Of a stretch of 64,000 nt of DNA, positions 24,886 to 35,525 are shown one piece after another. The position numbers and the translations under genes were made by a program. A model generated the notes under the pieces. It was not told where the DNA came from. It ran no database searches and worked only from the letters and a program-made list of their open reading frames with translations. Every line of letters begins with the position of its first letter. Within the stretch, counting starts at the first letter, position 1. Origin of the DNA: Janthinobacterium agaricidamnosum (GTDB taxonomy: Bacteria > Pseudomonadota > Gammaproteobacteria > Burkholderiales > Burkholderiaceae_D); assembly GCF_003667705.1 (NCBI RefSeq), contig NZ_CP033019.1, positions 2,728,001-2,792,000 of the forward strand. Direction: 5' to 3'.

Positions 24886-27858
24886 TTATTTAGTAAATTC
24901 GACTTTGTAGTTCATCGGGGCCACCTCTCGCTCAAGGTCCAGCATGTATTCGCCGAATCGGTTGATGTGCCCTTTCCGATATGGCGCTAAGCCGCGAAGC
25001 ACCTCCTCCGTTAGCACATATCCCTTTGCCTGTATTGTCTTGAGGAGCCGCGTCATCTCATGGACATTGTGCAGGATGACCATGTTCGCAACGAGCTGGT
25101 TGTACTTGATAACCTTGCGCTGTTCGTGCCGAACGTTTTCGGCAATGATGCCTTCGCCCCCAAAAAACAACCATTTGATGAAGCCGTTGAATTCCTCGCT
25201 CTTGTTGGTTGCTGCATGGATGGTACGACGCAATTCCGCGTCGTTGATGTACTTGAGCAGGAACATTGTCCGATGTACCCTACCGAGCTCGCGGAACGCG
25301 TAGTAGAGCTTGTTCTTGCGGCTAGCGGTCCCTAGGCGGCGCAGGATCGTCGATGGCGCAATCTTGCCCGCTTTTATGGAAATAACGACGCGCAGCATGT
25401 CCTTCATATGACGCGCGATCAGTTCCCAGTCGATCGATCCACGGAACAGGCTGCCAATATTGTCATACTGGTCGGCCTTGTCCGCCTTGAAGAACACCAG
25501 ATCTTTGATATTGCGGATGCGCGGCATCAGGTCGATACCCAGCAGCGAAGCCAGGCCAAAGACAGGCGTGCTTTGGGCCTGGGTATCGCCGTGCAGCGTA
25601 TCTGGCTGGATGTCCGACTGGTTGTTGATTAGCCCATCGAGGATGTAAACCGCCTCATAGACGCCGCATGGAATAAAGTGACTGAACAACGCGATGTACT
25701 TGTCGGACACATGGTAGTAGCCAATGCCGCCGTATCCACCGTAGCGGATATGGTATTCGGAAAGCAGGTTAGCCTCGTAAATGTTCCATTTGGTACCGTC
25801 GGCCGACGCGCTCTTTCCCGACCCCCAATAACGTGGCAATGCGAAGCGGTTGTATGCATTGATCACCTTGACGATCGCCTTGTCCAGACGCTGCTCGGTG
25901 ACATGCTTGAGATTGAGCCAGGCCACCTGCTTGCGGCTCAGTCCCTTGATCGAGCGTGCGGTTTGCGTGGCGCCCAGGTTACAACCATAGCAAAACAACG
26001 TAGTGATGAAGCGCTTGCGCGGATCGTCTACTTTGGCCTCGAAGCCGGACAACGGACCGAAGAGTTTATGCAAGTCCAACCATTTTTCAGTCTCGGTCAA
26101 TACATCAAGGATGCTCACCGGATCCATTTCATTGGTGACCATCTGCTCGATGGCGTCAAGTTCGGGTGGCGGCTTCGGGCGCTCCATGCGACGGATCACA
26201 ATGCCGCTCTCGTCTATATCGGCAAGGCTATTTTGCGGGAATCGGCTGTCAACGTCGCGCGCTAGACTGCCGAGTTTGTCGCGCAACTGCGCGACAAACG
26301 CCGGAGCTTCCACCGACAGCCCTACCAGTTCACCATAGGCTTTCACTTCACGCTCGTATTGCTCCCAGTCCACCAGGTGGTTGCGATAATCATCGTAGTC
26401 GCCGCTATGCTCGACGTACAGATCGCCCGACTTGAGTTCATCCATGACTTGCGTCATCACGGCAAGTTCGAAATACTTGCGATGCACGTTCGCTGGGGCA
26501 TCGGCTGCGACTCGGCCAAAAACCAGCTTGCGCCACTTATCGGACATCCAGTCCAGTGCCAATTCAGGTAGCGCACCTTCTGCCGCTGGCAGTTGTTCCT
26601 TGTGGCTGGAGCGATGCTTTTGGATGATGGCGATCGCCGCCAGCAGGCTCTGATCCTGGGAGCTCGATTTCAGACTGAGCGCTTCGAGGCACTTGAAGAG
26701 CAGGCTGCGCTTGCCAACATACCCGACCAGCATGAACGGATAATAGTTATTGCCAGCATACGCCATGTGCTCGTCGCATTCAGTGATCCATGCCCCAAGA
26801 TCCCCGTCGAGGGATTGCTCGACCCTAGCGACGCGCTCCTCGTCGCTGCCCTCGTCGCTCAGGACGGTCAGCACTTCGCGGAACTGTCCGATCAAACGCT
26901 CAATCTGTTCGGCGTGCTGCAGGTGATATTGCCGCAACCGTTCCTCGGCACCGTTATGCAAGCTGCGGATGGTCTTGATGAAGATTTCGGCGATATCGTC
27001 CATTGCCTTCTGCAACTGGCTTTGAATCAGCAGCACGATGAGGGTGTGGCGCTTGAGTGGCTTGAGCCGCCGCATTTCCGCCACATCCAGGGCACGCGCC
27101 TCCAAAACGAGTTGTTCACGCTTGGTTGCGGCGATGGCCTCGGTATTGGGCAGATCCTGCGCCAGCGCGATCATGGTCTCAATGTGGGCCAGGAAATCCG
27201 TCACCGCACGCACATTGGGCTGCTTCGGCTCGCGTTTGAGGCTATCCCATATGCGCAGGTTCTTACCCGCAGTGAGCATGTGTTCAAAACGCTCGACCAC
27301 GCAAGTTGGCAATCCGCCAGCCACCGCCTTATAGATGCCGTCATTGACGCTGGTACGGGAATGGCGAGCCAGCCTGAACAAGTAGGTGAATCCAGGCAGT
27401 TCCAGGCGACGCTGGACCAACTCTTCAATCAGGACATTGATAATGTCGGGTAGCTCCTGCTTGGTATGGGCAGCCTGCAGGGCCTGATCTTCCAGCCAGT
27501 ATTCATCGGACGAGTCCATCACCCGGATCCCCACGTACCCGCGCAGACGGCGCTGGTGTGTTGTCTTGCTACCGGATTGATCGTATTGCGCCAGCGCTCG
27601 TTTTGCCGGAACGCGCAGACCGCTATGTTCGCAGATATGCCGCACCACGATAGACGGGATGCTCGACAAAGGGACGAAATAACCGAGCCTTTGCAACAGC
27701 ATAAGTTGGATCAGCAAAAAAGTACGATGCGATGCTTGGCGATACAGCGTGAAGATATGGTCAATTTGAGCGCGCGAAGGCGTGTAGATCGCCCCGAGCT
27801 CCTGCTCAGTGAATTCTTGTTTCAGGCGTGGATAAGCCGTTTCATGAATATTCGTCAT
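24886..27858 (-). CDS. tnpA: Tn3-family transposase TnpA
   Basis: About 990 residues, the usual size for this family. The N-terminal DNA-binding part is followed by the C-terminal DDE catalytic region: SADGTKWNIYEANLL with the first Asp, a middle HGDTQAQ with the second, and NKSEEFNGFIKWLFFGG with the final Glu. The protein makes replicative transposition intermediates by cutting the 38-base ends. ATG at 27858 (MTNIHETAYPRLKQEFTEQEL) is preferred; a TTG at 27933 would lengthen it. No resolvase or res site is recognisable upstream, so the element is either partial or carries these elsewhere. It borders the copper island. Confidence 0.93.
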   Translation of the reverse strand: MTNIHETAYPRLKQEFTEQELGAIYTPSRAQIDHIFTLYRQASHRTFLLIQLMLLQRLGYFVPLSSIPSIVVRHICEHSGLRVPAKRALAQYDQSGSKTTHQRRLRGYVGIRVMDSSDEYWLEDQALQAAHTKQELPDIINVLIEELVQRRLELPGFTYLFRLARHSRTSVNDGIYKAVAGGLPTCVVERFEHMLTAGKNLRIWDSLKREPKQPNVRAVTDFLAHIETMIALAQDLPNTEAIAATKREQLVLEARALDVAEMRRLKPLKRHTLIVLLIQSQLQKAMDDIAEIFIKTIRSLHNGAEERLRQYHLQHAEQIERLIGQFREVLTVLSDEGSDEERVARVEQSLDGDLGAWITECDEHMAYAGNNYYPFMLVGYVGKRSLLFKCLEALSLKSSSQDQSLLAAIAIIQKHRSSHKEQLPAAEGALPELALDWMSDKWRKLVFGRVAADAPANVHRKYFELAVMTQVMDELKSGDLYVEHSGDYDDYRNHLVDWEQYEREVKAYGELVGLSVEAPAFVAQLRDKLGSLARDVDSRFPQNSLADIDESGIVIRRMERPKPPPELDAIEQMVTNEMDPVSILDVLTETEKWLDLHKLFGPLSGFEAKVDDPRKRFITTLFCYGCNLGATQTARSIKGLSRKQVAWLNLKHVTEQRLDKAIVKVINAYNRFALPRYWGSGKSASADGTKWNIYEANLLSEYHIRYGGYGGIGYYHVSDKYIALFSHFIPCGVYEAVYILDGLINNQSDIQPDTLHGDTQAQSTPVFGLASLLGIDLMPRIRNIKDLVFFKADKADQYDNIGSLFRGSIDWELIARHMKDMLRVVISIKAGKIAPSTILRRLGTASRKNKLYYAFRELGRVHRTMFLLKYINDAELRRTIHAATNKSEEFNGFIKWLFFGGEGIIAENVRHEQRKVIKYNQLVANMVILHNVHEMTRLLKTIQAKGYVLTEEVLRGLAPYRKGHINRFGEYMLDLEREVAPMNYKVEFTK

Positions 27859-28116
27859 TGAAATCAGTCGACACCGGTCCAGCGAAGGAATTGCTGGAAA
27901 TCGTGCATCGATTGCAAGTTTTTTGTCAAGCAATTAAACGTAAAGCATTCCAATCCGGCGACATATGTCTTTGACCTTCCCCATTATGGTAATGCGTATA
28001 GTGATGATACCGGTCATTCGGATCCGTACTTGCTCACGGTCAAGTGCATCGCAGCAATACCTTGACAGTGGGTCTGATACAACCTAGGCTACGAATACCG
28101 TCCATATAGATAGTTT

Positions 28117-28533
28117 ATGAAGACCTCCCGCACAGTGCGATTGTTCACGACTCTTGTCGCGATACTTAGCATGCTGTTCATGCAGCATGCGGTTGCTTCG
28201 TACCTGTGCCCTGGCGTACCGATGGGAGGCGGTGGCTCTGTTGTAGCCGCAGGTGTTAGGGCATCTGCGATGCCCGCGATGACAGATTGCGCTGGCATGG
28301 ACACTGACCAGTCGACGTTGTGTCAAATTTATGCTGTGGGAGATGCATCCAGGCAGTCGCTGGACAAGACACCTGTCGCCGACCACCCATCATTCGTCCC
28401 TGTTGTCCTGCTTTTGACGTTAGCTATTTATGACACTCCCGTAGTGTATTCAGCAAAACCTCCTTTGCTCATTACCTTGGCGAGGCCAACGGCACCGCCT
28501 ATCGCTATCCGCCATTGCTGTTTGCGTATTTGA
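28117..28533 (+). CDS. Small secreted protein at the head of the copper-efflux operon
   Basis: A 138-residue protein with a signal peptide (TVRLFTTLVAILSMLFMQHAVA), then a Gly- and Met-containing part with scattered Cys (YLCPGVPM; DCAGMDTDQSTLCQ) and a hydrophobic stretch near the end, finishing HCCLRI. Similar small proteins of unknown function are commonly found before cus/czc-type pumps. Cys, Met and His content suggests metal contact in the periplasm. It is 77 bases before the outer-membrane channel gene and in the same direction, so it is probably the first gene of the cusCBA operon. Confidence 0.65.
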   Translation: MKTSRTVRLFTTLVAILSMLFMQHAVASYLCPGVPMGGGGSVVAAGVRASAMPAMTDCAGMDTDQSTLCQIYAVGDASRQSLDKTPVADHPSFVPVVLLLTLAIYDTPVVYSAKPPLLITLARPTAPPIAIRHCCLRI

Positions 28534-28610
28534 TACTCCAGACTGCCTAGATCGTCATCGCCTTGTCGGGTTCGACAGGGCGTTGTTGCCCATCGCATTC
28601 TGGAGCTGCC

Positions 28611-29960
28611 ATGCCAATCCCGTACTCCGTGCAGTCGCATGCACGCGTCGTCCGTCTTCGCCCATTCATGAAGACGGCGCTCGCTCTCGCCCTTACTTTT
28701 CCGCTGCTTGCCTTCGTTCATGATGCGCGCGCGGCCCCCCAGCCAATCACCTTCACCGAGGCGCTGCAGCAGGCTGTCGTCCGCTCGCGCCAACTTCATG
28801 CGCAGGACCAGGCCACTGTCGCTGCACATGAAATGGCGGTAGCGGTGGCGCAGCGCCCCGATCCCACTCTCAAGGTCGGCATCGATAATGTGCCCTTAAG
28901 TGGCAGTGATCGCTTTAGTTTGAGCGGGGATTTCATGACGATGCGGCGCATCGGCATTTCGCAGGAACTGACACGCGCCGATAAATTGCGCTGGCGTTCC
29001 GCACGTCTTGAGCGCGAAGCCGACAAGGCGCAGGCGCAAAAAGATGTCGCACTCGCCGCGATTCAGCGCGACACGGCGATCTCCTGGCTCAACGTCTACT
29101 ACATTCGGAAAATGTCAGTAGTTCTGACAGAACAAGTGGTCTTTTCCCGCCAGGAAATTGACGCCGCTACGGCCGCCTATCGGGGCGGGCGTGGCAGCCA
29201 GGCCGACGTGCTGGCTGCGCGTTCTGCCTTGTTAACCCTTGAGGACCGAGCCAGTCAGGTCGAACGCGACCTCAATACGGCAAAAAACATGCTGGTGCGT
29301 TGGACCGGCAGCAGCGGCGAACTTGCCGATGCCAGCATGCCCGACTTGGGCACCATCCCTCTGGACCCGGTGTTGCTCGACACTGAACTGGCGCACCGCC
29401 CGCAGATCATGGTGTTGAATCGGCAGGAAGAAGCCGCCCAGGCGGACGTCAATCTGGCGCAAGCGAACCGACGCCCGGACTGGAGTATCGAGTTCGCATT
29501 CCAGCAGCGCGGTGCGGCCTATTCAAACATGGTCTCCATTGGCCTGTCTCTGCCATTGCAGTGGGATCGCAAGAACCGGCAGGACCGCGAACTAGGCTCC
29601 AAACTCGCCTTGGTCGAACAAGCCAGGAGCGAGCGCGACGAACTGCTGCGGGAAGATGCTGCCAACATCCGTGCCTTGCTCATCGAATGGAGGAGTGGCC
29701 AAGAACGTAGCGAGCGCTACGCGCTCCAGCTATTGCCACTAGCCGACGAGCGCAGCCTGGCGCTCCTGGCCTCCTATCGTGGCGGTAAAGCCTCTTTGGC
29801 CGAGGTGCTCGCTGCCAGGCGTAACAGTGCTGACATGCACGTTCAGTTGCTGCAGTTGCAGATGAATACAGCCCAGTTTTGGGCACAGCTTCGCTTCCTC
29901 TTTCCCGACACCGCAAGCGCGCAGATTTCCGCAGTACATAGCCAGCAGGAACTCAAATGA
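28611..29960 (+). CDS. cusC: Outer-membrane channel of the copper RND pump (CusC/CzcC type)
   Basis: About 450 residues of the TolC/OEP family, which forms the trimeric exit duct of RND efflux systems. There is a signal sequence around MKTALALALTFPLLAFVHDARA, followed by two repeated long helical hairpins (FTEALQQAVVRSRQLHAQDQATVAAHEMAVAVA; later AELADA... and RNSADMHVQLLQLQMNTAQFWAQLRFLFP). ATG at 28611 has GGAG upstream; ATG at 28668 would start directly at the signal peptide. Its stop overlaps the cusB start by four bases (ATGA), indicating translational coupling. Confidence 0.9.
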   Translation: MPIPYSVQSHARVVRLRPFMKTALALALTFPLLAFVHDARAAPQPITFTEALQQAVVRSRQLHAQDQATVAAHEMAVAVAQRPDPTLKVGIDNVPLSGSDRFSLSGDFMTMRRIGISQELTRADKLRWRSARLEREADKAQAQKDVALAAIQRDTAISWLNVYYIRKMSVVLTEQVVFSRQEIDAATAAYRGGRGSQADVLAARSALLTLEDRASQVERDLNTAKNMLVRWTGSSGELADASMPDLGTIPLDPVLLDTELAHRPQIMVLNRQEEAAQADVNLAQANRRPDWSIEFAFQQRGAAYSNMVSIGLSLPLQWDRKNRQDRELGSKLALVEQARSERDELLREDAANIRALLIEWRSGQERSERYALQLLPLADERSLALLASYRGGKASLAEVLAARRNSADMHVQLLQLQMNTAQFWAQLRFLFPDTASAQISAVHSQQELK

Positions 29961-31528
29961 ACAATAAGAAATTACGCGTCCTAGTACTTGCGGGTGCCCT
30001 TGCAGCGGTCGCTTATGCCGGTTACCAGTTTGGTGTACGACAAGCACATCAGACAGTATCTACAGGTGACGTCAAGGCGGTATCCGGCAACGCAGCAGGC
30101 GCCGCGAGTGCTGCCAACAAGAAACCATTATATTGGCATGACCCCATGGTGCCGGGCCAGAAGTTTGACAAACCCGGTAAGTCACCGTTCATGGATATGC
30201 CGCTGGTGCCCGTCTATGCTGCGGGGGATGGTGAGGACAGTAATGTTACGATTAGCCCGCGGGTCCAGCAAAACCTGGGAGTGCGCACAGCGCTCGTCAC
30301 ATCAGGAAGGATGTCCGCCGGCTTGGTTGCCGTCGGTAACGTTGCCTATAACGAGCGCGACGTGGCACTGGTGCAGGCGCGTAGCGGTGGATTTGTAGAG
30401 CGCTTGTATGCGCGTGCCCTGCTCGATCCGGTGGAAAAGGGGCAACCCTTGGCTGACTTGTATGTCCCTGACTGGATCGCGGCACAAGAAGACTATCTGG
30501 CAAGCCGTCGTATGCAAGGCAATGAAACAGCATCCCTGGTCGACGCTGCCCGCCAGCGCATGCGGCTAGTTGGTATGAGTGAGGGGCAAATCCGGCTAGT
30601 CGAGTCAAGTGGAAAGGTCCATCCTCGCTTGACGGTTTCAGCACCCATCAGCGGTGTGATCGCAGAGCTTGGCGCCCGCGAAGGAATGACCGTCTCCGCT
30701 GGTGCGCCGCTGTTTCGCATCAATGGACTTGCGACAGTATGGGTCAACGCGGAGGTTCCCGAAAGCGTGGCGGCCAAGGTTCGCCCTGGTGACGCCGTCG
30801 AAGCGCAGGTACAGGCGCTACCCGGAACTATTTTCAAGGGCAAGGTGGGTGCCATTTTGCCGGAAGTTAATGCCGCGACGCGAACCCTGAAAGCCCGTGT
30901 GGAGCTGGCTAACCCCGGCGCTCAGTTGTTGCCCGGTATGTTTGCTACTCTGACCTTCGCGTCAAACAGTGGCACCGATGTTTTGCAGGTGCCGTCGGAG
31001 GCAGTCATCCAGACGGGTACGCGCAGCGTTGTCATGCTTGCCCAGGAGGGCGGCAAGTTTATGCCCGTCGATGTGGAGGTCGGCAGCGAAGGCAGTGGTC
31101 TCACCGAAATTCGCAAGGGCCTATCCGCTGGTCAGAAAGTGGTCGTCTCGGCGCAGTTCTTGATCGATTCCGAGGCCAGCCTGAAGGGAACGACGACACG
31201 CATGAGCGATACGCAGTCCCCTGACGCAGACAAGGCACTTCCGCGCCACCATGGGGTAGGCAAGGTCGAACAGATCGGCAAGGATGAAATCACCATTTCG
31301 CATGGCCCTATCACGTCGCTGCAGTGGGGGGCGATGACGATGGGTTTCAAAGTGTCTTCCACGGGCTTGCAGCGCAATATTGGCATAGGTGACCGAGTCG
31401 CCTTCGACATCCAGCAAGGCGAGGATGGCAGCTTTGAGATCGTGGCCATTGCGCCGACCTCCGGTGCGCCGAAACCCGAAAATAAACCCATGGGTGGCAT
31501 GAAAGCACCCGCGGGAGTGGCGAAATGA
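29957..31528 (+). CDS. cusB: Periplasmic adaptor CusB with C-terminal CusF-like domain
   Basis: A 523-residue membrane-fusion protein linking the inner-membrane pump to the channel. After an N-terminal membrane anchor ([17 protein letters not shown]), residues about 59-87 form the heavy-metal-binding motif [23 protein letters not shown]. Then come the lipoyl/barrel-sandwich and beta-barrel domains. From about residue 430 there is a CusF-like domain ([19 protein letters not shown], then [10 protein letters not shown]) with the His, Trp and two Met ligands for Cu(I)/Ag(I). A CusB-CusF fusion should capture periplasmic Cu(I) and deliver it directly to the pump. The stop overlaps the cusA start by four bases. 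Confidence 0.92.
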   Translation: MNNKKLRVLVLAGALAAVAYAGYQFGVRQAHQTVSTGDVKAVSGNAAGAASAANKKPLYWHDPMVPGQKFDKPGKSPFMDMPLVPVYAAGDGEDSNVTISPRVQQNLGVRTALVTSGRMSAGLVAVGNVAYNERDVALVQARSGGFVERLYARALLDPVEKGQPLADLYVPDWIAAQEDYLASRRMQGNETASLVDAARQRMRLVGMSEGQIRLVESSGKVHPRLTVSAPISGVIAELGAREGMTVSAGAPLFRINGLATVWVNAEVPESVAAKVRPGDAVEAQVQALPGTIFKGKVGAILPEVNAATRTLKARVELANPGAQLLPGMFATLTFASNSGTDVLQVPSEAVIQTGTRSVVMLAQEGGKFMPVDVEVGSEGSGLTEIRKGLSAGQKVVVSAQFLIDSEASLKGTTTRMSDTQSPDADKALPRHHGVGKVEQIGKDEITISHGPITSLQWGAMTMGFKVSSTGLQRNIGIGDRVAFDIQQGEDGSFEIVAIAPTSGAPKPENKPMGGMKAPAGVAK

Positions 31529-34500
31529 TCACAAAACTGATCCGCTGGTCTATCAGCAACCGTTTTCTGGTCTTGTTGGCGACTGTATTCATTACGGTCT
31601 GGGGCATTTGGTCGCTGGCGCGCACGCCGCTCGATGCCATTCCCGACCTGTCGGACGTGCAGGTTATTATCCGCACCAGCTATCCGGGGCAAGCGCCGCA
31701 AATCGTCGAGAACCAGGTCACGTATCCACTGACCACCACCATGCTGTCGGTGCCGGGTGCCAAGACGGTGCGCGGATACTCGTTTTTCGGTGACTCCTTC
31801 GTCTACATTCTGTTTGAAGACGGTACCGATCCGTACTGGGCGCGTTCACGGGTGTTGGAATATCTGAACCAGGTGCAGTCACGCCTGCCACCGCAGGCAA
31901 AAACCGCGCTCGGACCAGATGCGACCGGCGTCGGCTGGGTCTATGAATATGCGCTGGTCGACCGTAGCGGCAAGACCGATTTGTCGCAATTGCGCGCCTT
32001 GCAGGACTGGTTTCTCAAGTATGAGTTGAAAGCGGTGCCCAACGTCTCGGAAGTGGCCAGCATTGGCGGCATGGTGCGTCAGTACCAGATCGTGCTCGAT
32101 CCAGACAAGATGCGCGCCTTTAACATCCCACATGGCAAAATTATCGATGCCGTGCAGAAAGCCAACCAGGAAACGGGCGGTTCCGTGCTGGAATTGGGCG
32201 AGGCCGAATACATGGTACGGGCCTCTGGTTATCTGAAGTCGCTTGACGACTTCCGCAAGATTCCGTTGATGACGACTGACGCTGGCGTATCGGTCCGGCT
32301 GGGCGATGTCGCGCGCATCCAGATCGGGCCAGAGATGCGGCGCGGGATTGCCGATTTGAATGGTGAGGGCGAAGTTGCTGGCGGCGTGATCATCATGCGT
32401 TCCGGGAAAAATGCGCTGGAAACCATCGATGCCGTCAAGGTCAAGCTGGAAAAGCTAAAAGCGAGCCTTCCGCCCGGCGTCGAGATCATCCCCACCTACG
32501 ACCGATCGAACCTGATCAAGCGCGCTGTGACCAACCTGAAAGAAAAGCTGATCGAGGAATTCATTGTCGTCGCTGTGGTCTGTGCGCTGTTCCTGTTTCA
32601 CTTGCGCTCGGCGCTGGTGGCCATCATCACGCTGCCGATCGGCATCCTGATCGCCTTTATCGTCATGTACTACCAGGGAGTCAACGCCAATATCATGTCG
32701 CTGGGCGGTATCGCCATTGCTGTAGGCGCGATGGTCGATGCCGCCGTGGTGATGATCGAGAATGCCCATAAGCATATTGAAGCCTGGAATCATGCCCATC
32801 CAGGTAAACAGCTAAAGGGTCATGAGCATTGGCGCGTCATTGGCGACGCTGCTGTTGAGGTTGGACCAGCACTGTTCTTTTCGCTTTTGATCATCGTTCT
32901 CTCGTTTATTCCCGTGTTCACTCTGGAAGCGCAAGAGGGCCGTCTGTTTTCGCCGCTGGCCTTTACCAAGACGTATGCGATGGCGGCGGCGGCTGGACTG
33001 GCGGTGACGCTGATTCCCATTTTAATGGGCTATCTGATCCGCGGCCGGATTCCCGATGAGCAAAAGAATCCCCTCAATCGTTTCCTGGTCGCGCTATACC
33101 GCCCCTTGCTCGATGTCGTACTGCGTTTTCCAAAGCTGACTTTGCTGGCGGCAGCACTGGTAGCAGCCATCACGATCTGGCCCATGACCCGGCTCGGCGG
33201 CGAATTCATGCCGCCATTGGATGAAGGCGATGTGCTGTACATGCCGTCGGCGTTGCCCGGTCTGTCGGCCGGCAAGGTCGCGCAGTTGTTGCAGCAGACT
33301 GACCGGCTGATTAAAACGGTACCAGAGGTACAAAGCGTCTTCGGCAAGGCCGGTCGAGCCGAGAGCGCCACTGATCCGGCGCCGCTGGAAATGTTCGAAA
33401 CCATGATCCAGTTCAAGCCGCGCGATCAGTGGCGCCCTGGCATGACGCCGGAAAAATTGATACAGGAACTGGACCGCACCGTCAAGGTGCCTGGGCTGTC
33501 CAACATCTGGGTGCCGCCGATCCGCAACCGGATTGACATGCTGGCCACCGGCATAAAAAGCCCGGTCGGCGTCAAGGTCGCAGGCGTTAGCTTGCAGGAA
33601 ATTGACCGCATCACTGGTGAGATAGAACGCGCAGTCAAGAAGGTGCCGGGTGTCTCCTCAGCGCTGGCCGAGCGCCTGAACGGCGGACGGTACATCGACG
33701 TCAACATCGATCGCGACGCGGCCGCCCGCTACGGCTTGAATATTGCAGACGTGCAAAGCGTGGTGTCGGCGGCGATCGGCGGTGACAATATCGGTGAAAC
33801 TGTCGAAGGATTGCAGCGTTTCCCGATTAATGTGCGTTATCCACGCGAGGTGCGCGACTCAGTCGAGAAACTGCGCCAGCTACCGGTGCTGACAGAGCGG
33901 GGGGCGCAAATCCGGCTGGGTGATGTCGCCGCGATCCGCATCGACGACGGTCCACCGATGCTCAAGAGTGAAAATGCCCGGCTGTCAGGCTGGGTGTATG
34001 TCGATATTCGCGATCGCGACTTGAGTTCGACTGTGTATGACATGAAGCAAGTCGTCGCCAGGGAAGTCAAATTGCCGGCGGGTTACTCCATTGCATGGTC
34101 GGGGCAGTTCGAATATCTAGAGCGTGCCACTGAAAAACTCAAAATCGTCGTGCCAGCGACCTTGCTTATTATCTTCGTGCTGCTTTATTTGACCTTCAAG
34201 CGCTTCGATGAAGCGGCCTTGATCATGGCAACGTTGCCGTTTGCGCTGGCCGGCGGCATTTGGCTACTGTGGTTGCTCGACTATCACCTGTCAGTCGCCG
34301 GCAGCGTCGGCTTCATCGCGTTGGCTGGCGTCTCGGCCGAATTCGGCGTAATCATGCTGCTTTATTTAAAGCATGCCTGGGATGAACGTCTGGCGAATGG
34401 TAACGCTGGTGAAACCGATCTGCTCGATGCAATTCGTGAAGGGGCGGTCTTGCGCGTGAGGCCCAAGGCAATGACGGTGGCGGTCATTATCGCCGGCCTG

Positions 34501-34680
34501 GTGCCGATTATGCTGGGCACCGGCACTGGGTCGGAGGTCATGCAGCGCATCGCCGCGCCGATGGTTGGCGGCATGATTACCGCGCCGTTGTTGTCCATGT
34601 TTGTGGTCCCTGCGGTTTATCTGCTGCTACGTCGGCGTCAGATCCGTGCCGCCGGCTCGGCAGCAGCAGAGGAGAATTAG
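31525..34680 (+). CDS. cusA: Cu(I)/Ag(I) RND efflux pump CusA
   Basis: A 1051-residue proton-driven inner-membrane pump with the 12-segment RND fold. It starts [20 protein letters not shown], then [41 protein letters not shown] and, near the C-terminal half, [23 protein letters not shown]. The periplasmic part contains Met residues, and the operon setting with a CusF-carrying CusB points to monovalent copper or silver rather than Zn/Co/Cd. The stop is followed five bases later by the next small gene. Confidence 0.92.
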   Translation: MITKLIRWSISNRFLVLLATVFITVWGIWSLARTPLDAIPDLSDVQVIIRTSYPGQAPQIVENQVTYPLTTTMLSVPGAKTVRGYSFFGDSFVYILFEDGTDPYWARSRVLEYLNQVQSRLPPQAKTALGPDATGVGWVYEYALVDRSGKTDLSQLRALQDWFLKYELKAVPNVSEVASIGGMVRQYQIVLDPDKMRAFNIPHGKIIDAVQKANQETGGSVLELGEAEYMVRASGYLKSLDDFRKIPLMTTDAGVSVRLGDVARIQIGPEMRRGIADLNGEGEVAGGVIIMRSGKNALETIDAVKVKLEKLKASLPPGVEIIPTYDRSNLIKRAVTNLKEKLIEEFIVVAVVCALFLFHLRSALVAIITLPIGILIAFIVMYYQGVNANIMSLGGIAIAVGAMVDAAVVMIENAHKHIEAWNHAHPGKQLKGHEHWRVIGDAAVEVGPALFFSLLIIVLSFIPVFTLEAQEGRLFSPLAFTKTYAMAAAAGLAVTLIPILMGYLIRGRIPDEQKNPLNRFLVALYRPLLDVVLRFPKLTLLAAALVAAITIWPMTRLGGEFMPPLDEGDVLYMPSALPGLSAGKVAQLLQQTDRLIKTVPEVQSVFGKAGRAESATDPAPLEMFETMIQFKPRDQWRPGMTPEKLIQELDRTVKVPGLSNIWVPPIRNRIDMLATGIKSPVGVKVAGVSLQEIDRITGEIERAVKKVPGVSSALAERLNGGRYIDVNIDRDAAARYGLNIADVQSVVSAAIGGDNIGETVEGLQRFPINVRYPREVRDSVEKLRQLPVLTERGAQIRLGDVAAIRIDDGPPMLKSENARLSGWVYVDIRDRDLSSTVYDMKQVVAREVKLPAGYSIAWSGQFEYLERATEKLKIVVPATLLIIFVLLYLTFKRFDEAALIMATLPFALAGGIWLLWLLDYHLSVAGSVGFIALAGVSAEFGVIMLLYLKHAWDERLANGNAGETDLLDAIREGAVLRVRPKAMTVAVIIAGLVPIMLGTGTGSEVMQRIAAPMVGGMITAPLLSMFVVPAVYLLLRRRQIRAAGSAAAEEN

Positions 34681-34685
34681 CCGTC

Positions 34686-35045
34686 ATGAGACCGTTTGGC
34701 ACCTACCGATCGGCTAAGCACCTCGTGTATTTCGTGAGGTGTGCGGTGGTGTTGTTCGGTTTTATCTGGTGCAGCCATGTGCCGGCGTTTCCACTGCAAA
34801 ACGACATGCGTGCATCTGCGGCGATTGCGCAGCCGATGGCCATGCCAAGCTGCCAGCCATGCGCCTTCTGCTATATGGGACCACCTTTTGCCGACCATAA
34901 CGCAGGCGGCGACTATCCGGATCTCGGTGCTACCACTGCTACGATGCGTTTTGTTTCGCAAACGGATAGAGGTGATTTTTTTTCTGATATGTCAGACGTT
35001 CCCGCAGTTGCGCTGCGGCTTTTGTATTGTCGATGGTTGAATTAG
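34686..35045 (+). CDS. Small secreted protein of the copper operon
   Basis: A 119-residue protein. After a hydrophobic start (HLVYFVRCAVVLFGFIWCSHVPAFP) it has a CxxC (MPSCQPCAFCYMG) and ends VALRLLYCRWLN, a terminal pattern seen in unnamed small proteins of betaproteobacterial copper islands. It starts five bases after cusA stops, so it is cotranscribed. The function is unknown; Cys and Met residues suggest periplasmic metal binding or sensing. Confidence 0.6.
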   Translation: MRPFGTYRSAKHLVYFVRCAVVLFGFIWCSHVPAFPLQNDMRASAAIAQPMAMPSCQPCAFCYMGPPFADHNAGGDYPDLGATTATMRFVSQTDRGDFFSDMSDVPAVALRLLYCRWLN

Positions 35046-35103
35046 CCACTTGACCATGGGGATGACGATGCATACATCAAATTAGTTTATCGAGGAGTCT
35101 ATC

Positions 35104-35364
35104 ATGAAAAAATTACTACTTACGCTGCTCTGTATCAGCACTCTTAGCACTGCATTTCCCGCCTTCGCTGGCCCGGACTGGCAACTGATTGAGCAAGGGC
35201 GCAAGGCCAAGCAGGCGCAAATGATGCGAGCGGCCAATAAAGCCCCGCAAGCTGGAATGGAACATCAGATGGAGCCAAAAATGGATCATCAAATGGATCC
35301 GAAAATGCATGAAAAAATGGATCAAATGATGAAGGACTGTCAGGAAATGATGAAGAAAAAGTAA
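35104..35364 (+). CDS. Small Met-rich periplasmic protein
   Basis: An 86-residue protein with a signal peptide (MKKLLLTLLCISTLSTAFPAFA) and a C-terminal half made of imperfect MexKMDHQMDPKM-type repeats, about 13 Met in the last 50 residues. Met and His repeats of this sort bind Cu(I)/Ag(I). The ATG follows GAGGAG about seven bases upstream. It is the last gene of the cus operon and is followed by a strong hairpin. A copper-buffering role is likely by composition but not shown. Confidence 0.72.
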   Translation: MKKLLLTLLCISTLSTAFPAFAGPDWQLIEQGRKAKQAQMMRAANKAPQAGMEHQMEPKMDHQMDPKMHEKMDQMMKDCQEMMKKK

Positions 35365-35380
35365 CGCGTTTTTGAGTGCT

Positions 35381-35428
35381 GGATGCGATCGCTGCTGGTG
35401 GCATATGCGGACAGCAGCGATCGTATCC
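35381..35428 (+). terminator. Large hairpin after the cus operon
   Basis: A 17-base arm GGATGCGATCGCTGCTG (35381-35397) pairs with 35412-35428, with one G-T pair, around a 14-base loop. It lies 17 bases after the last stop codon of the plus-strand operon. No T-run follows, so it may be a processing or stabilising hairpin as well as a terminator. Confidence 0.6.
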
Positions 35429-35525
35429 ATTCAGGTGCTTACCCGATCACGCCATGACTTAATCTTTCCGTTGCCTGCGGTAGTTGCATTAAGTCGCTAC
35501 TGTCAGTATTTCCAAGTAGGGATTA

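Noticed and set aside
27934..27985. Right inverted repeat of the Tn3-family element
   Set aside because: A loosely similar stretch (GTAAAGCATTCCAATCCGG) is present, but the match to the left end is too weak to call.
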